From assembly GCA_025352485.1 (NCBI GenBank), contig JANXTJ010000180.1:1-7254 (forward strand): a DNA stretch of 7,254 nt. The letters run 5' to 3'. The notes beneath the pieces were generated by a model. It was not told where the DNA came from. It saw only the letters and a program-made list of their open reading frames with translations, and made no database searches. Both the position numbers and the translations under genes were made by a program. Shown in pieces: positions 1-5,320 of this stretch. Numbering within the stretch: the stretch's first letter is position 1; each line of letters starts with the position of its first letter. The stretch is from Salinibacterium sp. Lineage in GTDB: Bacteria; Actinomycetota; Actinomycetes; Actinomycetales; Microbacteriaceae.

Positions 1-541
1 CGTGAAGAACGGTTTCACTCTCTCGGCGGCGAACGTATCGAAGAAGTGGATCGGCCTCAATGCCGAGGCGCTGTTCGAGAAGGCCCTGCAGCGCGACATC
101 CATTTCGTTAATGACGCGGATGCCGCCGGCTTCGCCGAGACCCGCTTCGGCGCGGCGAAGGGGGTCGCCGGCCTCGTGATGATGACCACCCTCGGCACCG
201 GGATCGGTACAGCACTGATTTACAACGACATCCTGATTCCCAATGCCGAACTCGGTCATATCGAGATCGACGGAAAGGACGCCGAAAGCCAGGCGTCGTA
301 CGGCGCGAAAGAACGCGACGACCTCGACTGGAAGGCGTGGGCCAAGCGCCTCCAGAAGTACTACTCGGCCCTGGAATTCCTGCTCTCCCCCGACCTGTTC
401 ATCGTCGGCGGCGGCGTGTCGAAGTCCTACGCGGAATTCCTGCCGTTGCTGAAGCTGAAGACTCCGATCGTTCCCGCGGTGCACCGCAATAACGCCGGCA
501 TTCTGGGTGCAGCCGCACTCGCCGTCGGATCGCAGAGCTGA
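1..541 (+). CDS. ppgK: Polyphosphate/ATP-dependent glucokinase (ROK family), 5' end missing
   Basis: This cytoplasmic enzyme phosphorylates glucose to glucose-6-phosphate using inorganic polyphosphate or ATP. The frame is already open at the window start (codons begin at base 2) and ends with TGA at 539-541. About 180 residues are visible; the family is usually about 250-270, so the N-terminal phosphate-binding DxGGT region lies outside. Visible marks, counting from the first complete codon, are the catalytic-base motif NDADAAG (residues 37-43, Asp38), the ROK phosphate loop LGTGIGTAL (64-72), NAELGHIEIDG (81-91), FIVGGGVSK (133-141) and the C-terminal TPIVPAVHRNNAGILGAA. The Cys-rich zinc motif of ordinary ROK sugar kinases is absent after ELGH, and the sequence instead continues with the DGKDAES and KERDDLDW signature of actinobacterial polyphosphate glucokinases. 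The Met-like start at base 2 is only an internal GTG Val codon. The gene is functionally unrelated to the kdp operon and separated from it by about 200 bases. Confidence 0.93.
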   Translation, partial: VKNGFTLSAANVSKKWIGLNAEALFEKALQRDIHFVNDADAAGFAETRFGAAKGVAGLVMMTTLGTGIGTALIYNDILIPNAELGHIEIDGKDAESQASYGAKERDDLDWKAWAKRLQKYYSALEFLLSPDLFIVGGGVSKSYAEFLPLLKLKTPIVPAVHRNNAGILGAAALAVGSQS

Positions 542-597
542 CGCTGCCGGGGACCGGCCGCCGGCCGTCTCACGGGCCTTGCGGGCCTCCCGGCGAC

Positions 598-615
598 CGA
601 ATCCGTAAGGGTTCG
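598..615 (+). terminator. GUAA-loop hairpin downstream of ppgK, possible U-less terminator
   Basis: Bases 598-604 (CGAATCC) pair with 609-615 (GGGTTCG) around a GTAA loop, giving a 7-bp stem with one T-G wobble and a GNRA-type tetraloop in the + strand RNA. It lies 57 bases after the ppgK stop. No T-run follows, so it is not a classical intrinsic terminator. Actinomycetes are often described as using U-poor hairpins, so a weak terminator or 3'-end stabiliser for ppgK is an inference only. Confidence 0.3.
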
Positions 616-624
616 CGGCCGCAG

Positions 625-642
625 CGTTAGGAAACCGTTAGG
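625..642. promoter_or_regulatory. 11-bp-period direct repeat CGTTAGG x2, candidate KdpE operator
   Basis: CGTTAGG occurs at 625-631 and again at 636-642, so the two copies are exactly 11 bp apart on the same helix face. Response regulators of the OmpR/PhoB class, to which KdpE belongs, typically bind such tandem half-sites as head-to-tail dimers. The repeat lies about 100 bases before the first gene of the kdp operon, whose fifth product (KdpD) is the partner kinase of KdpE. A similar CCGTAAGGG lies at 603-611, two turns upstream. The block is flanked by GCGGCC (615-620) and GGCCGC (642-647). Assignment to KdpE is inference from spacing and position, not from a known consensus. Confidence 0.4.
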
Positions 643-647
643 GCCGC

Positions 648-674
648 GTCAACGCGCGCGCACCGGGCGTTGAC
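648..674. promoter_or_regulatory. Perfect 8-bp inverted repeat GTCAACGC-N11-GCGTTGAC
   Basis: The arms at 648-655 and 667-674 are exact reverse complements, with an 11-base GC-rich spacer and arm centres 19 bp apart, close to two helical turns. This is the geometry of an operator for a dimeric regulator. The right arm overlaps the TTGACT element at 670-675, so a bound protein would cover a possible -35 box. No regulator is recognised for this sequence. If transcribed from further upstream, it could also fold as an RNA hairpin. Confidence 0.35.
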
Positions 675-675
675 T
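670..675 (+). promoter_or_regulatory. TTGACT, -35-like element of a possible kdp promoter
   Basis: TTGACT matches the sigma-70 -35 consensus TTGACA at five of six bases and sits 69 bases before the first kdp-operon start codon. The expected -10 position (about 693-698) reads GGCCAC, which is not a recognisable -10. A promoter here would therefore depend on an activator or use another sigma factor, or the match may be chance. Confidence 0.25.
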
Positions 676-681
676 GCCTTA

Positions 682-698
682 GTGGCCGAAACGGCCAC
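682..698. repeat. Perfect palindrome GTGGCCG-AAA-CGGCCAC
   Basis: A 7-bp perfect inverted repeat with a 3-base AAA centre starts seven bases after TTGACT. In DNA it could be a repressor or activator site covering the promoter core. In RNA it would be a very stable short hairpin in the kdp leader. There is no following T-run, so a terminator or attenuator of the classical type is not supported. Confidence 0.4.
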
Positions 699-744
699 GC
701 CCGCGAACCATCGTGCGTGGGCGGCATCTCCGAACGGAGTATTC

Positions 745-828
745 GTGCTCGACGTCGTGTTCATCGCCGGCATTCTGGCCCTCGTGGCCGTGGTCGCCCT
801 CGTCGCCGAGGGGGTCGAGAAGCTGTGA
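745..828 (+). CDS. 27-residue hydrophobic micro-protein preceding kdpF
   Basis: A GTG-started ORF encodes 27 residues: a short MLD lead, a single hydrophobic stretch from about residue 4 to 21 (VVFIAGILALVAVVALVA) and a charged tail ending EGVEKL. It looks like a one-helix membrane protein. The start is supported by a GGAG at 736-739 with a 5-base spacer. The stop (TGA 826-828) overlaps the kdpF start as GTGA, so the two are probably translationally coupled. Size and build resemble KdpF itself, suggesting a second small subunit or assembly partner of the KdpABC pump. Alternatively it may be a leader peptide whose translation opens the kdpF start. I do not recognise a named family, and the function is inference. 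It lies in the operon after the putative promoter region and before all known kdp genes. Confidence 0.65.
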   Translation: MLDVVFIAGILALVAVVALVAEGVEKL

Positions 829-914
829 TCGTCTTCGGGACAATCTCGGCGGTTCTCGCCTTCGCCGCGATCGGCTACCTCGTCTTTGCCCTCGTGAAGC
901 CGGAGCGGTTCTGA
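825..914 (+). CDS. kdpF: KdpF, small stabilising subunit of the K+-transporting ATPase
   Basis: This 29-residue single-helix membrane peptide stabilises the KdpABC complex in the inner membrane, acting somewhat like a bound lipid. Length equals that of E. coli KdpF. The diagnostic pattern is the hydrophobic helix followed by GYLVFALVKPERF, close to the GYLVYAL part of the E. coli protein. The frame is open further upstream to a GTG at 717, but only the GTG at 825 gives the conserved family length, and it overlaps the preceding micro-ORF stop by four bases (GTGA). Possible ribosome-binding bases are GAGGGGG (808-814) or GAGAAG (817-822) inside that ORF. The stop TGA (912-914) shares one base with the kdpA ATG. 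The codons for the terminal Pro-Glu-Arg contain the GGAG that serves kdpA. Confidence 0.9.
   Translation: MIVFGTISAVLAFAAIGYLVFALVKPERF
902..905 (+). promoter_or_regulatory. kdpA ribosome-binding site inside kdpF
   Basis: GGAG lies 8 bases before the ATG at 914 and is embedded in the kdpF codons ccg-gag-cgg. It fixes the kdpA start well downstream of the longest open frame, which could begin at 713. Ribosomes finishing kdpF would be placed directly at kdpA. Confidence 0.7.
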
Positions 915-2590
915 TGAGCACCCTCTGGCTGTTCATCGCCCAGCTCGCCACTCTCATCGGGGTGCTTGTTGCCCTCTACCGCCCCCTCGGCGACTATATG
1001 GCGGCCACATACACCTCGACGAGAGACCTGAGGGGCGAGCGCGGCATCTACCGCCTGATCGGGGTCAACTCGAGGTCAGAACAGAGCTGGCCGGCCTACC
1101 TGCGTTCGGTGCTTGCGTTCTCGGCGGCCGGGATTCTGGCGGTCTACGCTCTGCAGCGGGTGCAGGAGGTGCTGCCCTACTCTCTCGGCCTTCCCCCGGC
1201 CGGCGAGCACCTCGCGTTCAATACGGCTATTTCGTTTGTGACGAACACGAACTGGCAGTCGTACTCCCCCGAGGTCACCCTCGGCTATGCCGTGCAGCTG
1301 GGCGGACTCGCCGTGCAGAACTTTCTCTCAGCGGGCGTCGGCATCGCGGTTGCCGTGGCACTGATCCGCGGTTTCGCCTACCGCTCCCGCGGCACAATCG
1401 GCAACTTCTGGGTTGACCTGACCCGCGGCACGCTGCGCATCCTGCTGCCGCTGTCGGTGCTGGCAGCTGTCGTGCTAATGGTCGGCGGCGTCATCCAAAA
1501 TTTCAATGGTTTTCAGGATGTCGCGACGATCACCGGAGGCACGGCGGTCGTGCCAGGCGGTCCGGTTGCCTCGCAGGAGGCGATCAAACTACTTGGCACC
1601 AACGGTGGTGGGTTCTTCAACGCGAACTCCGCTCACCCGTTCGAGAATCCCACCCCGTGGACCAGCATTTTCGAGGTCGTGCTGATGTTGGCCATTCCGT
1701 TTAGCCTGCCGCGTACCTTCGGGCGCATCGTCGGCGACAACCGGCAGGGTTACGCGGTGGTGGCGGCCATGGCGACTCTGTTCATCGTGTCGCTCTCGCT
1801 GATGACGCTGGCCGAGCTGACAGGTGCCGGCACCGCGCCTCAACTCGCCGGCGGCGCGATGGAGGGCAAGGAGACCCGATTCTGGATTCTCGGCTCCACT
1901 TTGTTCGCGACGGCATCCACGACCACATCGACCGGCGCAGTCAACTCGATGCACGACAGCTTCACGAGCCTTGGCGGTGGTGTCGCCCTGGTCAACATGA
2001 TGCTCGGTGAGGTCGCCCCCGGCGGTGTGGGAGCCGGAATCTACGGCATCCTCGTCGTCGCTATTATCGGCGTCTTCATCGCCGGGCTCATGGTGGGGCG
2101 GACCCCTGAATACCTCGGCAAGAAGATCGGGGCTCGTGAAATGAAACTCGCGAGTCTGTATATCCTCACCACGCCGACCCTGGTTCTGGTCAGCACGGCT
2201 CTGAGTTTTGCGATCCCGGCGGTGCACGACGATGTCGTGGCCACCTCGATCTTGAACCCGGGTGTGCACGGCTTCACCGAGGTGCTCTACGCGTTCACCT
2301 CTGCAGCCAACAACAACGGCTCTGCCTTTGCCGGGCTCACCGCCAACACGCCCTGGTTCGACACCGCGCTGGGCGTCGCAATGATGCTCGGCAGGTTTCT
2401 GCCCATCGTGTTCGTGCTCGCCCTGGCCGGCTCGCTCGCCGCGCAAGACAAGGTTCCCGCCACCGCTGGCACCCTGCCTACCCACCGCCCGCAGTTCTTC
2501 GGCCTCGTCATCGGAGTCGTCGTGCTCGTCTCGGCACTCACCTATTTCCCCGTTCTCGCGCTGGGTCCCCTGGCTGAAGGGCTGCAGTGA
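914..2590 (+). CDS. kdpA: KdpA, K+-binding and translocating subunit of the Kdp ATPase
   Basis: KdpA is the channel-like polytopic membrane subunit that selects K+ and passes it to the KdpB pump. The 558-residue length is typical (E. coli 557). All four pore-loop signatures of the K+-channel-like fold are present: TNTNWQ (110-115), GTNGGGFFNANSAHPFENP (228-246), TSTGAVNSMHDSF (338-350) and SAANNNGSAFAG (463-474). About ten hydrophobic segments lie between them. The ATG at 914 was chosen because it overlaps the kdpF TGA (TGATG), has GGAG 8 bases upstream and gives the conserved MSTLWLFIAQL-type N terminus. The frame remains open back to 713, which would only read kdpF in the wrong frame. The stop TGA 2588-2590 overlaps the GTG of kdpB. 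No selectivity-filter residue looks altered, so the subunit should be functional. Confidence 0.97.
   Translation: MSTLWLFIAQLATLIGVLVALYRPLGDYMAATYTSTRDLRGERGIYRLIGVNSRSEQSWPAYLRSVLAFSAAGILAVYALQRVQEVLPYSLGLPPAGEHLAFNTAISFVTNTNWQSYSPEVTLGYAVQLGGLAVQNFLSAGVGIAVAVALIRGFAYRSRGTIGNFWVDLTRGTLRILLPLSVLAAVVLMVGGVIQNFNGFQDVATITGGTAVVPGGPVASQEAIKLLGTNGGGFFNANSAHPFENPTPWTSIFEVVLMLAIPFSLPRTFGRIVGDNRQGYAVVAAMATLFIVSLSLMTLAELTGAGTAPQLAGGAMEGKETRFWILGSTLFATASTTTSTGAVNSMHDSFTSLGGGVALVNMMLGEVAPGGVGAGIYGILVVAIIGVFIAGLMVGRTPEYLGKKIGAREMKLASLYILTTPTLVLVSTALSFAIPAVHDDVVATSILNPGVHGFTEVLYAFTSAANNNGSAFAGLTANTPWFDTALGVAMMLGRFLPIVFVLALAGSLAAQDKVPATAGTLPTHRPQFFGLVIGVVVLVSALTYFPVLALGPLAEGLQ
2576..2581 (+). promoter_or_regulatory. 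kdpB ribosome-binding site, start-deciding
   Basis: GAAGGG within the end of kdpA is 5 bases from GTG 2587 and 11 bases from the in-frame ATG 2593. Spacing favours the GTG, which also overlaps the kdpA stop as GTGA, repeating the arrangement at kdpF. The ATG remains possible and would shorten KdpB by two residues. Confidence 0.5.
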
Positions 2591-4698
2591 TCATGTCTGT
2601 ACTCACCGAACCACGTCAGGCACCGACGGAACCCACGCGGCCCAGCAGGTCAAGCGCTTTCTCGTTCGGCCAACTCGTCGCCGCAGTGCCCGGAGCCTTC
2701 CGCAAGCTCGACCCACGACTGATGTGGCGTAACCCCGTCATGTTCATCGTCGAGGTCGGTGCCACGCTGACCACGGCGCTGGCGGTCGCTCTACCTCTGA
2801 TGGGGCAAGCCGACATCGCCCCCACCTTCACCCTGGGAATCGCGATCTGGCTGTGGATCACCGTGGTGTTCGCCAACCTCGCAGAGTCGGTCGCGGAGGG
2901 CCGCGGCAAGGCCCAAGCCGCAAGCCTGCGCCAGACCCGAACCTCCACGATCGCGCACCGGGTAGCCTTCGCGAACGACATCCTCGATGAGGCCAGCGGC
3001 CAGGATGTCTCCTCGGCCGATTTAGTGCTCGGTGACTTTGTCACGGTCACGGCCGGCGAGGTGATCCCCGGCGATGGTGACATCGTGTGGGGCATCGCCT
3101 CGGTCGACGAGTCGGCCATTACCGGTGAATCAGCCCCCGTCATCCGGGAACACGGTGGCGATCGCAGTGCCGTGACGGGCGGCACTCGGGTGCTGAGCGA
3201 CCGGATCGTGGTGAAAATAACGTCGAAACCCGGCGAGACCTTTGTCGACAGGATGATCCGGCTGGTCGAGGGCGCCAGTCGGCAAAAAACACCCAACGAG
3301 ATCGCTCTCAACATTTTGCTGGCTAGCCTGTCGATCGTCTTTCTCATCGTCGTGGTCACGCTCAACCCCGCCGCGAGTTACGCGGGCGGAACCATCAGTA
3401 TCAGCGTGCTCGTTGCGCTCTTGGTCTGCCTCATCCCGACGACAATCGGTGCGCTTCTGAGCGCGATCGGCATCGCCGGAATGGACCGTCTCGTGCAGCG
3501 CAATGTGCTCGCGATGTCGGGGCGTGCGGTCGAAGCCGCCGGCGATGTCACGACGCTGCTGCTCGACAAGACCGGAACCATTACCTACGGTAACCGCCAG
3601 GCGAGCGAGTTTTTGCCGCTCGCCGGCGTGACGGTCGATGAGTTGCGGGATGCTGCACGGCTGGCCTCACTCGCCGATCCCACGCCGGAGGGCACCTCTG
3701 TCGTGACACTCGCTGGGGGCCCAGTGCCCCTTCCAAACGGCGCGCAGATCGTGCCATTCACCGCACAAACCCGCATGAGCGGACTCGACCTCGCCGACGG
3801 TTCTTTCGTTCGCAAGGGAGCCAGTTCGATGGTGGCGCAATGGGCAGGGGCCACCCCGAACGATCTCGACGCCATCGTGACGGCGGTATCGCAGTCGGGG
3901 GGAACTCCGCTGGTCGTGGCGACGCAAACGGCCGCGGGGGCGACGCACGTGCTCGGGGTAATCCACCTCAAAGACGTCGTCAAGGCCGGGTTGCGTGAGC
4001 GCTTCGCCGAGTTGCGGGCGATGGGCATCCGCACCGTCATGATCACGGGCGACAACCCGCTGACCGCGAAGGCCATTGCCGCAGAGGCTGGGGTCGACGA
4101 CTATCTGGCCGAGGCGACCCCCGAAGACAAAATGGACCTCATCAAACGTGAGCAGGCCGGCGGCAACCTCGTCGCCATGACCGGGGACGGCACCAACGAT
4201 GCCCCCGCGCTTGCCCAGGCGGATGTCGGTGTCGCCATGAACACCGGGACGTCGGCGGCCAAGGAGGCCGGCAACATGGTCGACCTCGATTCGGATCCGA
4301 CGAAGCTCATCGACATCGTGCGGATCGGTAAGCAACTGCTCATCACGCGCGGGTCGCTCACGACCTTCTCGATCGCCAACGATGTGGCCAAATATTTCGC
4401 CATCATCCCGGCAATGTTCGCGGCGGCCGGTCTTGCCGGACACGGGCAGGGTCTGGCCGTGCTCAACGTGATGGGCTTGCATTCGCCGGCTTCTGCGATC
4501 CTGAGCGCGATCATTTTCAACGCGCTGGTGATCGTCTTCCTCATTCCGCTCGCACTGCGGGGCGTGAACTACCGCCCGATCTCCGCGAGCCGACTGCTGA
4601 ATCGCAACCTTTTAATCTATGGCCTTGGCGGGCTTCTTGCCCCCTTCATCGGTATCAAGCTCATCGACATCGTCGTGAGCCTCCTCCCCGGTTTTTAA
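2587..4698 (+). CDS. kdpB: KdpB, catalytic P-type ATPase subunit of the K+ pump
   Basis: KdpB hydrolyses ATP through a phospho-aspartate intermediate to drive high-affinity K+ uptake through KdpA. The protein has 703 residues, slightly longer than E. coli KdpB (682), mostly through a polar Pro/Thr/Ser-rich N-terminal extension of about 25 residues. The order of marks is the first membrane segments (about 50-100), actuator loop TGES (179-182), membrane motif LIPTTIGALLSAIG (282-295), phosphorylation site DKTGT (Asp327), nucleotide-binding FTAQTRMSG (391-399) and KGAS (410-413), hinge TGDGTNDAP (532-540), and the transmembrane segment SIANDVAKYFAIIPA, whose Asp599 and Lys602 match the E. coli coupling residues Asp583 and Lys586. 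Ser182 of TGES corresponds to E. coli Ser162, whose phosphorylation shuts the pump off at high K+. It ends TAA, followed by a 27-base gap to kdpC. The first codon is GTG 2587 or ATG 2593. Confidence 0.97.
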   Translation: MIMSVLTEPRQAPTEPTRPSRSSAFSFGQLVAAVPGAFRKLDPRLMWRNPVMFIVEVGATLTTALAVALPLMGQADIAPTFTLGIAIWLWITVVFANLAESVAEGRGKAQAASLRQTRTSTIAHRVAFANDILDEASGQDVSSADLVLGDFVTVTAGEVIPGDGDIVWGIASVDESAITGESAPVIREHGGDRSAVTGGTRVLSDRIVVKITSKPGETFVDRMIRLVEGASRQKTPNEIALNILLASLSIVFLIVVVTLNPAASYAGGTISISVLVALLVCLIPTTIGALLSAIGIAGMDRLVQRNVLAMSGRAVEAAGDVTTLLLDKTGTITYGNRQASEFLPLAGVTVDELRDAARLASLADPTPEGTSVVTLAGGPVPLPNGAQIVPFTAQTRMSGLDLADGSFVRKGASSMVAQWAGATPNDLDAIVTAVSQSGGTPLVVATQTAAGATHVLGVIHLKDVVKAGLRERFAELRAMGIRTVMITGDNPLTAKAIAAEAGVDDYLAEATPEDKMDLIKREQAGGNLVAMTGDGTNDAPALAQADVGVAMNTGTSAAKEAGNMVDLDSDPTKLIDIVRIGKQLLITRGSLTTFSIANDVAKYFAIIPAMFAAAGLAGHGQGLAVLNVMGLHSPASAILSAIIFNALVIVFLIPLALRGVNYRPISASRLLNRNLLIYGLGGLLAPFIGIKLIDIVVSLLPGF

Positions 4699-4709
4699 GC
4701 CCGCACACC

Positions 4710-4724
4710 GGAAAGAAGAAAGAA
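4710..4724 (+). promoter_or_regulatory. 15-base all-purine kdpC ribosome-binding tract
   Basis: The bases from 4710 to 4724 are all G or A (GGAAAGAAGAAAGAA), directly before TATG. There is no GGAGG core. GGAAAG (4710-4715) or AGAAAG (4717-4722) could pair with the 16S rRNA 3' tail. This is the only gene junction inside the pump operon that has its own intergenic leader, so kdpC can start independently of kdpB translation. Confidence 0.6.
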
Positions 4725-4725
4725 T

Positions 4726-5313
4726 ATGAAACCCTTCCGCCAGACCTGGACCGCGATTCGGGCCCTCGTCATCTTCACGATCATTCTCGGCGTCGGCTAC
4801 CCGCTCGTGGTGACCAGCCTCGGGCAGCTCGCCGTCAACGCGCAGGCCAACGGCTCACTCATTCGGGTGGGCGGCACCGTTGTCGGCTCCGCCCTCATCG
4901 GGCAGTCTTTTACCGATGCCACCAGCAACTCGCGGCCGGAGTGGTTTCAGTCTCGACCGTCGGCGGTCGGCGACGCCGGAGGCGCATCGGGTGGGTCAAA
5001 CCTCGGGCCGGAGAACCCCGACCTCAGTGCGGCGATAGGCACGCGCGCCGCCGCGATTCAGAGCGGCGATTCGGTGCCTGCTAGCCAGATTCCGGCAGAT
5101 GCCCTGACCGCTTCCGCGTCGGGCCTCGACCCCCATATCTCGCCGGCCTACGCCCGACTGCAGGTCGCCCGGGTCGCGGCGGCCCGCGGCCTTCCCGAGG
5201 CGACGGTAGGTGCGCTCGTCGAGTCGATGGTGCAGCAACGCGACCTCGGCTATCTGGGAGAGCCAACCGTGAACGTGCTGCAACTCAATATCGCGCTCGC
5301 GAAGCTGGGATGA
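4726..5313 (+). CDS. kdpC: KdpC, assembly/activating subunit of the K+-transporting ATPase
   Basis: KdpC bridges KdpA and KdpB and is needed for the assembled pump. The 195-residue length is typical (E. coli 190). One N-terminal membrane helix (about 10-35) includes the family motif GYPLVVT (24-30). A periplasm-facing (exterior) domain follows with GSALIGQSF (54-62), FQSRPSA (74-80), SGGSNLGPENP (88-98), the strongly conserved SGLDPHISPAYARLQVARVA (132-151) and the C-terminal LGEPTVNVLQLNIAL (177-191). The ATG at 4726 follows a purine-rich ribosome-binding tract and yields the usual short basic start MKPFRQ. The stop TGA 5311-5313 is 7 bases before kdpD. All motifs expected of the family are present with no sign of damage. 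Confidence 0.96.
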   Translation: MKPFRQTWTAIRALVIFTIILGVGYPLVVTSLGQLAVNAQANGSLIRVGGTVVGSALIGQSFTDATSNSRPEWFQSRPSAVGDAGGASGGSNLGPENPDLSAAIGTRAAAIQSGDSVPASQIPADALTASASGLDPHISPAYARLQVARVAAARGLPEATVGALVESMVQQRDLGYLGEPTVNVLQLNIALAKLG

Positions 5314-5320
5314 TGAAAGC

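Noticed and set aside
542..744. Possible c-di-AMP (ydaO-type) or other riboswitch ahead of kdp
   Set aside because: No conserved riboswitch core could be made out; the hairpins are short and simple, and the stretch is better explained by operator-like repeats.
1..744. Functional link between polyphosphate glucokinase and the potassium pump
   Set aside because: The genes are about 200 bases apart with a promoter-like region and possible terminator between them, so adjacency alone does not support a shared pathway.
713..913. Extended kdpA N terminus (open frame back to 713 would give 625 residues)
   Set aside because: The extra 67 residues are Arg/Ser/Pro-rich, lie on kdpF and the micro-ORF in another frame, and lack any KdpA similarity. 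ATG 914 has a ribosome-binding site and the family-length product.
1589..2485. Long minus-strand open frame (298 codons) opposite kdpA
   Set aside because: It is the shadow of a GC-rich coding strand: Arg/Gly/His/Glu-rich low-complexity protein with no domain, fully inside an intact conserved gene.
3022..3024. TTA leucine codons in kdpB (3022-3024 and 4612-4614), possible bldA-type translational control
   Set aside because: TTA-based regulation is a Streptomyces feature. Two isolated codons in a probable Micrococcales genome are not evidence for it.
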